Assembly (NCBI GenBank): GCA_001598975.1 | Contig: BBXU01001239.1 | Coordinates: 1-20,882 of the forward strand | DNA length: 20,882 nt | Direction of reading: 5' to 3' | Source of the DNA: Parachlorella kessleri | Lineage: Eukaryota > Chlorophyta > Trebouxiophyceae > Chlorellales > Chlorellaceae | Part shown: in pieces, positions 1 to 11,100 of the stretch | Numbering within the stretch: position 1 is the stretch's first letter | Layout of the letters: each line of letters opens with the position of its first letter | The notes under the pieces: model-generated | Database searches by the model: none | What the model was told of the DNA's origin: nothing | Seen by the model: only the letters and a program-made list of their open reading frames with translations | Position numbers and translations under genes: made by a program

Positions 1-1470
1 GGGGGGCGGCGCTAGGCGGACTGGGGCGCTTGAGTGGTGTGATGGTAATGGGGAGTTGCGGACAGATTGATCAATTGCACACCAATCCTCTCGATCTCTG
101 AACAAGTGCCGCCGCAATCTCATCAAGTGGTCGACATGGCAGGCTGGCTTGACACAGTTTCCCTGGTAAATGTGGTGCTGTGCGCGGTTTACACTGACAC
201 TGGGTGGGCATGGATTTCCCTCCCTGCCCAACTGGGGTGCATGAAGTACCGGGGCTTGAGCTGTCTAGGCATCGCGCTCCATTTATAGCCATGCTGGAGG
301 TGACAGCAGGAAAAACCATTCCTCTTCATATCCTGGTGTTGTGGCGTTCACATGGTAGCGACTTATCACCCAGGGAAGGTTGCGGGCAGACGCTTTGTTC
401 CGCCTCAGGCCGTAACATGCGTTGCTTGGTTGGGTATTGGGCAACTGGGTGCATTGCAGGTGGGCTTATGAGCTTCTGCTTTGGCCTGGCGCAGATATGT
501 AGTGTCGAGAATGCACGGCTGTGGTAGCAGACTGCAGGTATGTTTGTCGTCTCTTAAAGTCAAGCATGTTCTGGTGGGTGCAGGATGCGGACCAGACCCG
601 TGAGGGTGGCGGTGACATGAAGGTGGAGGAGCAGGAGTAATGAATGGCTGAACACACCCGAGGCCTCGATGCCAGTGTGCCTGTGCCCGCCGCGGAGAGC
701 CGGATTATGACTTTATACGGGGATGGGGCACCGGGCAGCCCCTTTTGACAGGCCGCTGCGGGTGGGAGAGGGTGCGCTAGCAGTTTCCGCCTCGCTGGTG
801 TGCAGCGTTGGCGGCGATTGCAAGGACTGGTTAGCGGCTGGGGGGGCGAGGGCGCCGCTATCGGAGTATTATGAACTCTGCGCGAGGCCGCCGTGTGTTC
901 TGTGCAGTCTTGGCTGCTTTCCAGGCTCGTTCGTGGGTGGTGAGCCTGGTTGTTGCTGAGGTTGCACTGGGGCCCGGGGGATTCTAGCTTATGCACTGCA
1001 TTTCACACTCTGTGCATTGTGTACGTAGGATGCGGTTGATTGTCGGTTTTTCGACGAAGCACTTCGCTACTCCAATACAGCCAGGCCCAGAAGTGGGCGA
1101 CATCTTTTTCTTCAGAACTCCCACGCGCATGCCTGTGGTGTTTATGCCTTTGGTATGGCAGGCGTGCAGTTAACCCAACCCCTTTTAAAAGCGCAACTCA
1201 GACCACCAATTCAGCCAGCATCCATGGTGTACAGGCAAGCACTGGCCAAGTAATTGTTGACGAAGGTGGGCAGTGCAGTTTGCTTGTTAGCTGAGCTGGG
1301 GTTGCCTGGGCGGCCTAAAGGGAGGCTCTGGGGTGCTCGTAGCCAGCTTGCCAAAGTGGTCCCAACACTGTTTGCACGCCCAGGTATCCTCATGGGGCTG
1401 GTGAGGATCCAAGGCGATATGACTGCAGGTACATAAAGTAAAGCGTAAAGTGAGCTGGCAGTGCTGTCTT
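1..1470. other. Mostly non-coding left flank
   Basis: No convincing gene is seen. Open frames here are short and lack recognisable domains or good composition. A plus-strand frame at 723-959 (78 codons) reads somewhat protein-like but has no splice context or family match that I can name. The one interesting item is a possible terminal exon at 584-640, listed separately. The region probably holds the 3' end of a plus-strand gene lying to the left, followed by intergenic DNA. Confidence 0.5.
584..640 (+). CDS. Possible last coding exon of an upstream gene (partial)
   Basis: A TGCAG acceptor ends at 583 and is followed by 18 hydrophilic codons reading DADQTREGGGDMKVEEQE and a TAA stop at 638-640. 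A charged, acidic tail straight after an acceptor is typical of a C-terminal exon. A donor-like CTGCAG/GTATG lies at about 537, but that would leave an intron of only about 46 bases, and the exon before it is short and uncertain. No TGTAA poly(A) signal follows nearby. The product is unknown and the call is tentative. Confidence 0.2.
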   Translation, partial: DADQTREGGGDMKVEEQE

Positions 1471-1607
1471 CAGCCTCACAACGACAATAGTATAGACAAG
1501 ACACAGAGCATACCTGCATCAAACCCTGTCAGCCCAGTATACCCGTAACTCCTCTCTGATCGCATTACCTGCCACCCTTAATAAATAGTATAGTACCCTG
1601 CTGGCTT
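1471..1607. repeat. Dispersed repeat, copy 1
   Basis: This copy contains the core CCCTGTCAGCCCAGTATACC (from 1524), then GATCGCATTACCTGCCACCC and a TTAATAAATAGTA tail. The same order of blocks occurs in the copies beginning near 1705 and 1830. Ends are approximate, because I aligned the copies by eye. No terminal inverted repeats or target-site duplications were recognised. Confidence 0.6.
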
Positions 1608-1704
1608 TCTTTCAGGCCTAACCCTGTTCTCTCCTGCCCCTGCTTCACTTCAGCTGCATCTCCTCTTCCAGTGGCCATAGCTTATCTTGGGGAGAGAATT
1701 ACTG

Positions 1705-1829
1705 GCTCAGACCTCAGGCAAGATTCAGGCTCATTCTGCATCCAGCCCTGTCAGTCCAGTCCAGCTCTACTCCCTGTTGCACTACCTGCCACCCATGCTA
1801 ATAGTAACGCCTTTAATAAATAGTAACAG
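1705..1829. repeat. Dispersed repeat, copy 2
   Basis: Block order is CAGACCTCAGGCAAGATTC, TCTGCATCCAGCCCTGTCAG, GCACTACCTGCCACCCATGC, then TTTAATAAATAGTAACA. It is the closest relative of the copy at 9018-9105, sharing long near-identical stretches. It lies directly before copy 3, so copies 2 and 3 form a tandem pair. Confidence 0.7.
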
Positions 1830-1950
1830 CTCAGATCTCAGGCAAGATACAGAGCATAACCACTAATCACTGCATACACCCCTGTCAGCCCAGTATACCC
1901 GTACCTCCTTCCTGATCGCATTACCTAAATAACTAAATAAATAGTGACAG
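1830..1950. repeat. Dispersed repeat, copy 3
   Basis: Begins CTCAGGCAAGATACAGAGCA, continues through CCCCTGTCAGCCCAGTATAC and GATCGCATTACCT, and ends in AAATAAATAGTGACAGG. Its middle matches copy 1 better than copy 2, so the array is a mosaic of subtypes rather than a simple duplication. Confidence 0.65.
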
Positions 1951-2433
1951 GCCTGCAGGATGGCGGTTGAGCTGGATGAGGTATGCTGGGTGTATGAGCG
2001 CCTGTGGCTTTCATGAGGGATTCCTATAGATACGCAGAGACGTGGACTCTGTTCTGACCGAGCTGCACCAGGTAGTTGCAACCAAGGGTGGTTACCAGGA
2101 TGCTGCAGGATTCTCCTGCTGAAAGAGAATATAGGAGTCAGCACCTCACTAGTCCCCAAAAGAACCCCACAAGGAAAAAGGGCTGCTACCGACAAGCGCC
2201 ATCATGACGAGATGAAATCCACGACAGGCAAAGTGCAGCTGACTTTAATACGGGCGAAAGGATGAGCAGGCCATGGCACAACGCACACCTCAGCTCAAAG
2301 TAAGCCCACACAAGTACGCCAACATGACTCCTTTAAGCTATATGTCCAACACACTGCACAGACCTTTACAAACCCAGGGTGTCAACATAGCAGTTCTAGT
2401 TTCAAGACGGGCCGGTACATGGTAGAAGCAAGC
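1951..2433. other. Intergenic DNA / distal AMT 3' flank
   Basis: No gene is seen. The right part (from about 2340) probably corresponds to the end of the AMT 3' untranslated region, since minus-strand TGTAA motifs lie at 2366-2370 and 2434-2438. The left part holds nothing recognisable. Confidence 0.5.
2366..2370 (-). terminator. Candidate TGTAA poly(A) signal for AMT (distal)
   Basis: TTACA on the plus strand reads TGTAA on the transcribed strand, about 350 bases after the AMT stop. TGTAA is the usual poly(A) signal of chlorophyte algae. The copy at 2434-2438 is the other candidate, and either or both could be used. Confidence 0.4.
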
Positions 2434-2438
2434 TTACA
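2434..2438 (-). terminator. Candidate TGTAA poly(A) signal for AMT (proximal)
   Basis: A minus-strand TGTAA about 280 bases downstream of the AMT stop codon. It is the first such motif noticed after the stop, so it is slightly favoured over the one at 2366-2370. Algal 3' untranslated regions of this length are common. Confidence 0.4.
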
Positions 2439-2715
2439 CCCCTACTATGGGCAGGGCAACCACAAAGGCAGCACTGACTGTCCCACTGAGACACACCACC
2501 AACCAGTTAAGACGCATCCCATGTCCAAATGCAGATGAAGAGCTGTGCAACCATCCATGCCATGGTGGCGCGCATGTGTAGATAATAGCGCATATGTAGA
2601 TGACAACGCAAAAAAGATACCCTTGGGGGATGCTCAGCTCGCCCTAGTCTCCACCCACGAGCCCACCAGCACAGTAGTATCTAAAGAAAGAAGGGCCTTG
2701 CGCTGGTGCGAGAGC

Positions 2716-5700
2716 CTACACGGGGGGGACCCCGTTGCTCGACTTCATCTCCAGCCTCATCTTCTCCAGGGCCTCCGCGATCTTGCGGTCAACCATGTCC
2801 ACGGTGATGTTGGGGCCGCCGCCCACCATGTTGTCCAGCTTGCCGGCCCCGCCGGTCTTGTCGTGGGGGTACGCAGAGCCGCCGTGGAGGGACACGTCCA
2901 GACCCTCGGCCTCAACCTCTGCAGGTAAGCAGTTGTGCGCGGGCACAAGGCTAGGGTGAGTCACTATTGCACCAGCAAGGCCAGCAGGAGCTCAAAGGCA
3001 GGGCATGGCTGGGCAGGCTTTCCAAGGGCGCTCGTTCTGTTGTCCACACGAACAAGGGGTGACAAGAAAACCCACAGCAAAACTGGGGCCGGCAGCGTGA
3101 GGCAGCAACTGCTGCATTGCAGCGAGCCTCGGCCCAGGCAGGGTGCATGTGAAGTTTGGCAACCAGGTGAAACAGGCCAGGTGCAACCACCTGAAGGCAC
3201 ACCCCTACATTGCAGGCGGGGTGGGTGCCTCACCTGGGGCGACGCGCATGAGGCCGATCCTCTTGATGATGAAGAAGAAGGGCGTCATGATGCCCAGCAC
3301 CCAGGCGGCAATGACGATGATGTACACCACGCTGGAGGCCAGCACCTTGCCGTCGCCGCCCATGATGAAGCCGTAGGGGCGGCCGCCGTCGCTGTCGGGG
3401 TAGGGGCTGGGGCCGTACACGTTCAGCACCATGTTCTGCAGGCAGGCAGCGGCAGCAGCGCACACGCAAACGGTTCATTTAAACTGCATTTGAAATATGT
3501 TCCTGTGGCGCTGCACGGCAGGTACCACTCGTTGCCAACAGGCCTTGGTCTGCCAACAAATGACACTGCACAACCTTAGCGGGACCACAACCAGCACAGC
3601 AGGGGTACTGCCTGTCAGGGCTCGGGCGGGCTAGCATCGCTTTCTTCTGCCAGCAGTCAAGCCTGCGCACCTCTGCAGCAAAAGCGGCGCTGCCAATGAC
3701 GCCCCAGGCGCCGCAGCCAGCATGCACGGCGATGGCGTCGAGCGGGTCGTCAACCTTGAGGAGGTGCAGGTTGATCTTGGAGACCATGTAGTAGACGCCG
3801 CCGCCGATGAGGCCGATGATGATGGCAGCCCAGGTGTTGACCACGTGGCAGGGCCCTGCTCAAAGGCAAGAGCAGGCAAAGCACTGTCAGCGCATTGTCA
3901 GCACAGCTGCACCCTGGCCCGGCCTGGTTTCGCACCACTCCACTGTTAAGAAAGATGCTGTAAGCTATGCGTCAGGCTGGACTGCTAATGCCGGCCTTGC
4001 TGCACCGCACAGTGTTCTTCAGCCAACTGTCTTTGCAAATCCCATGATCTGCAGCCGCTGCCCCTGACTGGAGCACACACACAAGCAAGCTGGCTTGCAT
4101 CACTCCCCAACTGGGGAGCAGCAGCCTTTCGGCGACTCACCAGTGATGGACACGAGGCCTGCCAGGGCGCCGTTGCCAGCAATGATGAGGTCCCACACAA
4201 TTACGCCCAGGGAGAAGTAGTTGTGGGCCATTGCGATGAAGAGGCACGATAGGGTGCCGGCAGCCGCAGCAACCTGCACAGGGAGGAAGCCAGCCAGCAG
4301 GCGGGAGTTGAATAGGGAGGCGGCGAGGCTGGCGGCTGCAAATAAATAACAGGCAGAGCATGGCTGCTATCGGGCAACAGCGCTTGCTGCCGGTGGCACA
4401 GCACGCTTTGGCAACGGGCAACCCAGCCTTGTCTGTGCCGCCCTCCTCGGATCTCCTCATCCCGCCTTCCCACCTATACCATACAGCGGGTTGAGACCCA
4501 ACCCTCACACATGGCTTTGGCTTGGAGATGCCCACTCGCAATAGGCGGCCGGCCTCTGGCAAGTTCAGGCAGCACCTGGCCCTGTGCTCTTCCGCTCACT
4601 CACCGTGGTGTTGACGGCAATGGCGGCGCTGACGCCGGAGAAGCCTCCCTCCACAAAGCGGCCGCTGGCGTTGTTGATGATGGCGTTGGTGGAGCCGGGG
4701 TTGAAGCCGTACCAGCCAAACCACAGCAGGAACACGCCCAGCAGGTTGAGCGAGGCGTTGTGGCCGGGCATGTCGACGGGGTTGCCGGCAGAGTCAAAGC
4801 GGCCGATGCGGGGCCCAAGGATCCAGGCGCCAGCAAGGGAGGCAAAGCCGCCAACCTGCGCAGAGGCAAGGCAGGCCCATGTGTGCTGTCATGCAAGGCA
4901 AGCAAGCAGGGAGTATGAACCCGCGGAGGGCCAAGGCCGCTTGCTCTACTACAAAGGCGCACAACAGGGTCTGCTGCATGGACTTCGCCTTGCCAAGCCG
5001 AGTGGCACGAAAACAAGGGAAGCGAGGGCATGGGTGCCAGGGGGGGCTGGAACCAGTTGCTCAACACTACCCAGAGCGATGGTCTGCCGCCACGCTCGGC
5101 ATGCGGACATGCAGGTGGGCACCTCCCCGGGTTACCATGCGCTGCGCTGCACGCTGCATCCCAGGAGCGGCAAAGCAACAGCAGCACCCACAGGACAGGA
5201 CCAGCCCTCCTCCACCCCCCCACCCACCATGTGCACGGGGCCGTCGCCGGCAAAGTCGTAGACGCCAGCGCCGGCAAAGAGGACGTAGCTGTCGCGGTAG
5301 GAGGTGGCGGGGGTACGCAGGGCAGACAGCCAGCCAAACGGCGACCACACCCTGCGCAGCAGCACCAGCAGGCGACCAGGTAAAGTGAATGTGTCCTGCG
5401 CAACGCTTGCTGCCGGCGCAGCAGCCTCTGTCAGTACGTCCCACCACGGACAGCGTTACACACGGAGGGTCCAGTCCTGGCCTTGCTGTCCTGCCAGCTC
5501 AGCGATGAGACCGTCTCATGCTGTACCGGGCGCGCCCACTGCAGGCATTGCAAACGGCTCGGCACCCCAGCCAAGTTCACTCACCAGTGGGCCACCACGG
5601 GGTAGACAAACATGACGATCATGAGCTCATAGAGCATGTAGGCCTGCGGCAGGGCAGCAGGCGGCCTCCGTCAGGGGCGGGCAACGAGACCTGCTGCCAC

Positions 5701-7236
5701 CCCCACCATGGCACAGAGACTGAGACCAACAGGAGCATACACCGAGCACTGACCGCGGGGACGCAAGAGGAGGAGAGGAGCGATACAGGCAGGGTCAGCA
5801 ACACGACCTTGCTGGCAGGCTAAACCCCAGGGAGGAAGGCAAGTGTGTGGTGTAAGCAGGCGACTGCATGGGGAGCGGGGCCGGAAGGGTCAGCAGGGCC
5901 TCACCTCAAACCTGCACCTCTCGGCCACGGCACCCGAGACAATGGTGGCGCCAGTGGCGGCAAAAGTGAACTGGAAGAACCAGGACACATACATCGTGCG
6001 CGGCAGGTTGCTCATGCAGAAGAACCGGTTGCCGATGAAGGACTGCACAGCAAGCAAGCACCAGAGGGAACCTTTTTATGGCAGGGAGTCCGACTGAGGG
6101 GTTGAACTTCAGCAAGCTAAGCACTGGTGGGTGTCGGTCGTCACGGCTGGCTGGCTACAGGGGCAAGCTCACTCGAGTTGTGGGTGTCAGTTGTCAGAGT
6201 TGGCTGGCCACAGGGGCAACCTCACTCGAGTGGTGACATACCTGTGACTTTTCCAGTGTCGGGTACTCGCCATTCTCATCGGGGGCAGGGTCACCAAAAG
6301 CAAAGGCAAAACCTGCAGACATGCCCAAGCCGCAAGCTCAGTAACCCACCCCGTGATGACAAGCAAGGACCTTTCCCGTCCTCTGCACAAGCCTGCCTGC
6401 CACTCCAAGCTGCAGCTTCTATACCTCACCAGCCCACAGGCCAACCCACATGTACCAGGCAGAAATAAGGAGGGTGGAGGCGGGTTGATGGGATCTGGTG
6501 CCAGCGCAGCTGCGTGGCAGAGGCGAAAAAACCCACCAGTGATGTACCAAGCCATGGCGCCAAAGCACGAGTCAAGGATGTTGAGCAGGATGATATTCTT
6601 GGCGTTCTTGGCGCGCACGGCGCCCGCGCAGAGCATGGCAAAGCCGCATTGCATGAAGAACACCAGGTAGCCGGACAGCAGCGTCCATCCCGCATTGATG
6701 TCCTGCACCAGTTCGGGGGCCTGAGAGTTGGACCAGGGCAGGCAGCATGCAGCGCAGCCTTGACACTCAGCAGCCAGACCCACAAGCGCCACCATTCCTG
6801 CTGCATGCAGGGCCACAGCAGCTGAGTGGTGCTCTCATTGCTGAAGTCCATTTACACCCTCCCGCGATCCCCCCCCTGCCGCAGTCACCTGCACTCAACC
6901 ATACCCGCGTTAACTGCACCAACTCCAGGCACCCACGAGGGTCTCTGTCTTATGCCTTGCTGCGACACGCTGCGCCCCATGCAAGCCAAAATGAGAGCCA
7001 GCAACCCCCTGCCCACCCTCACTCTGCCCCATGCTCACACCAACTTCCGGGAAGGATGCTAGGGAGGTGGGGATGCCCTCAACCGTGGTTTGCAGGTCGG
7101 TGAGTGTCTGGTTCAGAGCAGACAGCTGCTCGGCAAAGTTGGCCTGCAACAGGGTTATTGGCAGGGGTTTCAGGCTACACCCAGTTGAGCCTGCTGCATT
7201 GACCAGCTCCACCCAAGGCAGCCCTTAGCTTACCAT
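2716..7236 (-). CDS. AMT1: Ammonium transporter, AMT1 type (12 exons, complete)
   Basis: Predicted 552-aa ammonium channel/transporter of the AMT/Rh family, an integral membrane protein that brings in NH4+. Exons, in transcript order: 7236-7234 (ATG only), 7143-7039, 6720-6537, 6312-6242, 6042-5905, 5643-5585, 5351-5228, 4855-4604, 4273-4141, 3855-3671, 3435-3234, 2918-2716 (TAG). All junctions are GT-AG and keep phase. Family hallmarks: [97 protein letters not shown] and LNVYG. D219, H227 and H401 correspond to the D160/H168/H318 pore residues of E. coli AmtB. The C-terminal tail reads [12 protein letters not shown], where plant AMT1s have GMDMTRHGGFAY. The start chosen has a GCCGCCGCCATG context; the frame stays open upstream to 7272, so a longer N-terminus (adding VEVDTRDLRAAA or more) cannot be excluded. 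Residues 2-36 are a Q/L-rich extracellular-type leader. Family identity is very secure; the first exon is less so. Confidence 0.95.
6127..6232. repeat. Imperfect tandem duplication inside an AMT intron
   Basis: Two copies of a roughly 53-base unit lie head to tail. Both begin GTGGGTGTC, contain a GGCTGGC block and ACAGGGGCAA, and end CTCACTCGAGT. They differ at scattered positions. The array sits in the intron between AMT exons 4 and 5 and ends about ten bases before the donor of exon 4 (6241-6240 on the minus strand). Confidence 0.8.
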
Positions 7237-7272
7237 GGCGGCGGCTCTTAGATCGCGAGTGTCGACCTCGAC
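7234..7272 (-). promoter_or_regulatory. AMT start-codon exon with Kozak-like context
   Basis: A 39-base segment bounded by a TTTTGCAG acceptor (upstream) and an ATG/GTAAGC donor (downstream). Its last 12 bases are GCCGCCGCCATG, a strong plant/algal initiation context, and splicing supplies a G after the ATG. If this is the start, the rest of the segment is 5' untranslated and at least one non-coding exon lies further upstream. The alternative is that all 13 codons are coding and initiation is in an earlier exon. Confidence 0.55.
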
Positions 7273-8112
7273 CTGCAAAATGGCACGTGAGTGGTCCTTA
7301 AAAGCGATGAGCCACACAATGCGCTGCTCACACTGCGTGCTGGCAGCCAGACTAAGCCACCCAGACGGTCACTTCCATGGCAGGTGCTTGAGGAACAGGC
7401 GGAAAACTGCAAGTCTTCCGTGCACTGCAAGCTCCACAGACACTACTTGGAAGCACTGTCGTGTCCACGAGCCCAACCATGATATTGGAGCCATGGCTAG
7501 CCAGTCATTGCTACCTGCCCCGGCTCCGTCGACTTTGAGTCGAGAATTCAAAAAGTAAGACTGCCTCGAGGCAGACTAGCCCGCCCCGCTCACCTGTACG
7601 CTATCAAGCTACAACCTCGTGGCTAGGGCACGGTCCGTTGGCAGATAGGCAGCGTATTTCCCCTCACTCCCCTCTAAACCGAGCTTTGCTACTCCTCTGA
7701 CGGAATTGCGCAACTGTTTTGGCCAGAAAAGCTAGCCGTTTATGACCCGGATGGCCCCATTTTCAGGAAGAAAGCATGAACGGGGCACGAAGCATGCGCG
7801 GCATGGCCAAGGCGCGATCATGGGCGCGATCTCCATCGACTCCGTGGCTAAACACGTCCCGGCGCACAGGTAGCCACGCAAGCTAGCAGTAGTTGAACTG
7901 TGAACTAGGTGTCGCACTCTGCCAGGGGCCCAACCAAACAGAGCAACTGGTCTCATCAAGGAAGCACGTGGATGGACCCCTCTGTCAGTCGAGGCCTGGC
8001 CCGTGCTCCCTTTGGCTCCCTTACGCCCCAGCCAAAAGGGCGCGTGCCCGAACGTTTCAAAGTAAGGATTCTGCTGGTTTGCGCCACAAGGCAGGTGTTT
8101 GCTGAGAGTCAG
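7273..8112. other. AMT upstream region between two minus-strand genes
   Basis: This segment holds the 5' flank of AMT (promoter and probably an untranslated first exon) and the 3' flank of the HA-repeat gene that ends at 8113. No TGTAA motif was found on the minus strand here, so the poly(A) site of the HA-repeat gene is not located. No TATA box or nitrogen-response element could be named with confidence. Open frames here are short and unremarkable. Confidence 0.6.
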
Positions 8113-11100
8113 TCACTCCTCCAGCAGCACCCCCAAGGCCAGCCCACGTTGAGCTAGCTGTGCCGCCCTGTCAGCACCTAGCTCCCCTGCTGTCGCTGCT
8201 CTTCTGGCTGCCTGGTACCAGCGCACCAGCCCCATAACTTCCCTGGCTGTGTCAAGTTGGCCGGACAGCTGGCATGTCTCTGCCCAAGGCTCCTCGGCGG
8301 CAGCAGCGGCGCCTTCCGTCCCTTTCCGCCGCCGCCTGTTGCTGCCCTTCTTGGGTTGCCCTCCATCGGTCGCCAGCAATTCTGCTGCTTCTGGGGTTGG
8401 CTTTGGCTGGTGTCCCTGACTGTTAAAACCGAGTTTGCTGCTGCTAGCCTGATGCAGAGAGGCCACCGGGCCAGAGACCGTATCAGGCTCGCCGTTACCA
8501 CTGGGCGTGGGTGGCAGTAGCAAGCCAGTGGTGCTTGGATCACTGGTGGCAGCACGGAGCGCTTGAGGGGTCTCCCCTTCCAGCAGCACCCGTGTCATCT
8601 GCACAAGACCCGGGACAGCTAAGCTCACAAGTTGGATTCGCTGGGCCAGATGCGCAGGCGGAGGGCCTGGCCTCACTCCTGGCCTTCAGCGCAACAGGCG
8701 ACAGGACGGCAAGACCAGTACTGTATGGCCGGACCCGGGGTAGCTGCCGCTCACAAGCTGGGCAAGCAGATTCGGTATGGAAGCACAGAACTCTGCCTAC
8801 AACCCTTGAAGTAAGAAAGCCCGGCCCTTGGCGCCCCTTTGTCGGTTCCCCAGCAGCTTGCGAGCGGCGCCCCCCCGGCCCTACCTGCAGCCCCACCCTG
8901 GCCACCAGCCCATCCAGCGCTGCCAGCTGCTTCACCCAGGCCCCCTCCTCTGGGTCCCACACAAAGCCCAGCTCATCCAAGGCTTGCAACCTGCGACACC
9001 GGGTGCAACAGAGTATAATTGCTCATTCTGCATCCAGCCCTGTCAGTCCAGTCCAGTCCAGCCCAGCTCTACTCTCTGTTTGCACTACCTGCCACCCATG
9101 CTAATAAGTGCGGCTGCTACACATGGGCAGGATTAAGGTCTCTGGCTGGCTCGCTGACGGGCGGAGCTGGGCTAGAGTGCTGCTGAGCCAAGCTACCTTG
9201 CCTAGCCTCCTCAGCTGCTGCAAGGTCTCACACATGTTACATTGATACATTCTCCATGGGGCGTCGTGCATGAGCTGCCCTGGGCACTGCCCTGGCCGCA
9301 GTGCGCCCAAGCGCTGCCTCCCGCGACTAAACAACCCCCTGACACCCACGCACCCCCACACATGTACAGGAGGAACCCACAAGCCACCACCAAGCTCCTA
9401 CCTGTGACGCAGCTGCCACGGTGGCCCGCCAATACACCTCCGGCCGGCCCACACACCCACCTGTCTGGGTGCAGCCTGCCTGCCCGCCCCCTGTGCCGCT
9501 GCTGCACCACCCACTCTGCTAGCCCGGCCCACGCTCCTGAGCTGGGGAAGGGGCCGGCAAGGTGCCCCACCCTGGACCTCAACTCTTTCAGCTGAGCATA
9601 CCGGCCACCCCAGCTCCGCTGCTGAGGCTCAAAGTCAAACCTGCAGGGGCAGGAGTGCAGCACACCTGGCCATGCCCACCTGCCTGGAGCGCTGCCTGAC
9701 ACCCTCTGCCACGCATGGCATAAATTCACAAGCTGACCACTAGCAGCCTTGACTAGGGGAGGCTCGGTTGCTTGGTACCATCCCCAAGGGCTACGGCCGC
9801 TTGGTAGTTGGCTGGCAATGCGCCGACATCTATCACAGTGCCTGCAAACAGGTTGTTTCTGCACAGCCCGGCCCTACGACAGGCATAGATACCAGGCCAG
9901 GGAGCCATGTAACAAGTTGCCCCTTTAGCACCGTTTCCCCGCTCTTAACCTCAAGCCCTTGAATGCTGCCACTTGTCCACACAAATTCATGACACGACAC
10001 CCATCCCTAGCCCAGCCCAAGCCCCCACACATCCAGAACACCTAGAGTACCCACGCATGGGGACAGGCCCTAGGCAGCCCACTCACGCCAGCGCCCGCAG
10101 CCGCGCCTCGCGAGAGTGTGACAGCGGCCTGGTGCCCTGCCGGGCCCGCCACTCGCGCCGCACCCGCTCCACCCACGACGCCAGGCCCTGGTTGCCCGCC
10201 CAGCCCTTGGGCACGTTGCAATGACCGTGCTCCTGCGCTGGTGAGAGAGAGGAGCGCACATGGGGTGCAAGCGGGGGAGGAAGGTCTCTTTAAGGGGTTA
10301 CCAGAGGGGGAGGAAGCATGACTGTGCCGGGTAGCTGCTCCCTGCTAGCTGGTGCAGTGGCTGCACAGCGACATGGCTCGCGTCTGTAGCCCTGGGCATT
10401 GTCGCCATCGGCCCACCATGAGAGGGAGGGACACCGGGGCTATAGTTGTCCAGTTGCCAGCTAAAGGGGGCGTGTCATGTGGTGGTGGATGCATGGGGAG
10501 GTTGGTGGGTGTCCTGCCCGCCATGCGAGCCAGCGTGCTCAAACGCACCACCCTCAGCCCTTAAGCCCACCCTCCGCGGCCAGCTATTACCCCGCCCACC
10601 AAGCCTAGAACTGGCCCACCGCTCGCCCAGCACCAGCCTGCAGTGCTGGCACACTGCTTGCGGCCCTGCAAGCAGCAACCCACGAAAGCCACCCATGAAA
10701 GGGAGCGCTACCCCAACCCCCGCCTCGCCGCCTCACTCGCCTCCTTGAATGCCTGCAGCTCCGCAAATCGCTCCTCCCACCGCGCCTCCGCCGGCTGCCA
10801 CACAAACCCTAGCCCGCTCAGCCGCCGCACACGGTCGTCCTCTAGGATCCCCTGTAGCCAGCAGGCAACACACACTTGGAGCTAAATGGTGCACCCGCAG
10901 CCCCCTACCCACACTGTTTCAAGTTGAGGATGGGGAACCTTCCTGGGAAGGCTTTGGGACAGCTGCATGTCAAGCACAGGCGGCTGCAGGGACATACAGA
11001 AGCACCTTCACAATCGTTTGGGTAGGACCTCAGGGGGCATCAAGACAGCAGCGCTAGGCGCGTGTTTTCCTGGGTGCGGTCAAAGTCAGGCAACAGGGCT

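Noticed and set aside
723..959. 78-codon plus-strand gene
   Set aside because: Reads somewhat like protein but has no recognisable domain, no clear splice or poly(A) context, and competes with an equally open antisense frame.
1471..1950. CRISPR-like array
   Set aside because: Units are irregular in length, diverged, lack constant spacers, and the setting is a eukaryotic nuclear genome.
4600..5403. 267-codon minus-strand open frame
   Set aside because: A shadow of two AMT exons and the intron between them in another frame; its peptide is Cys/Pro/Ser-rich with no family signal.
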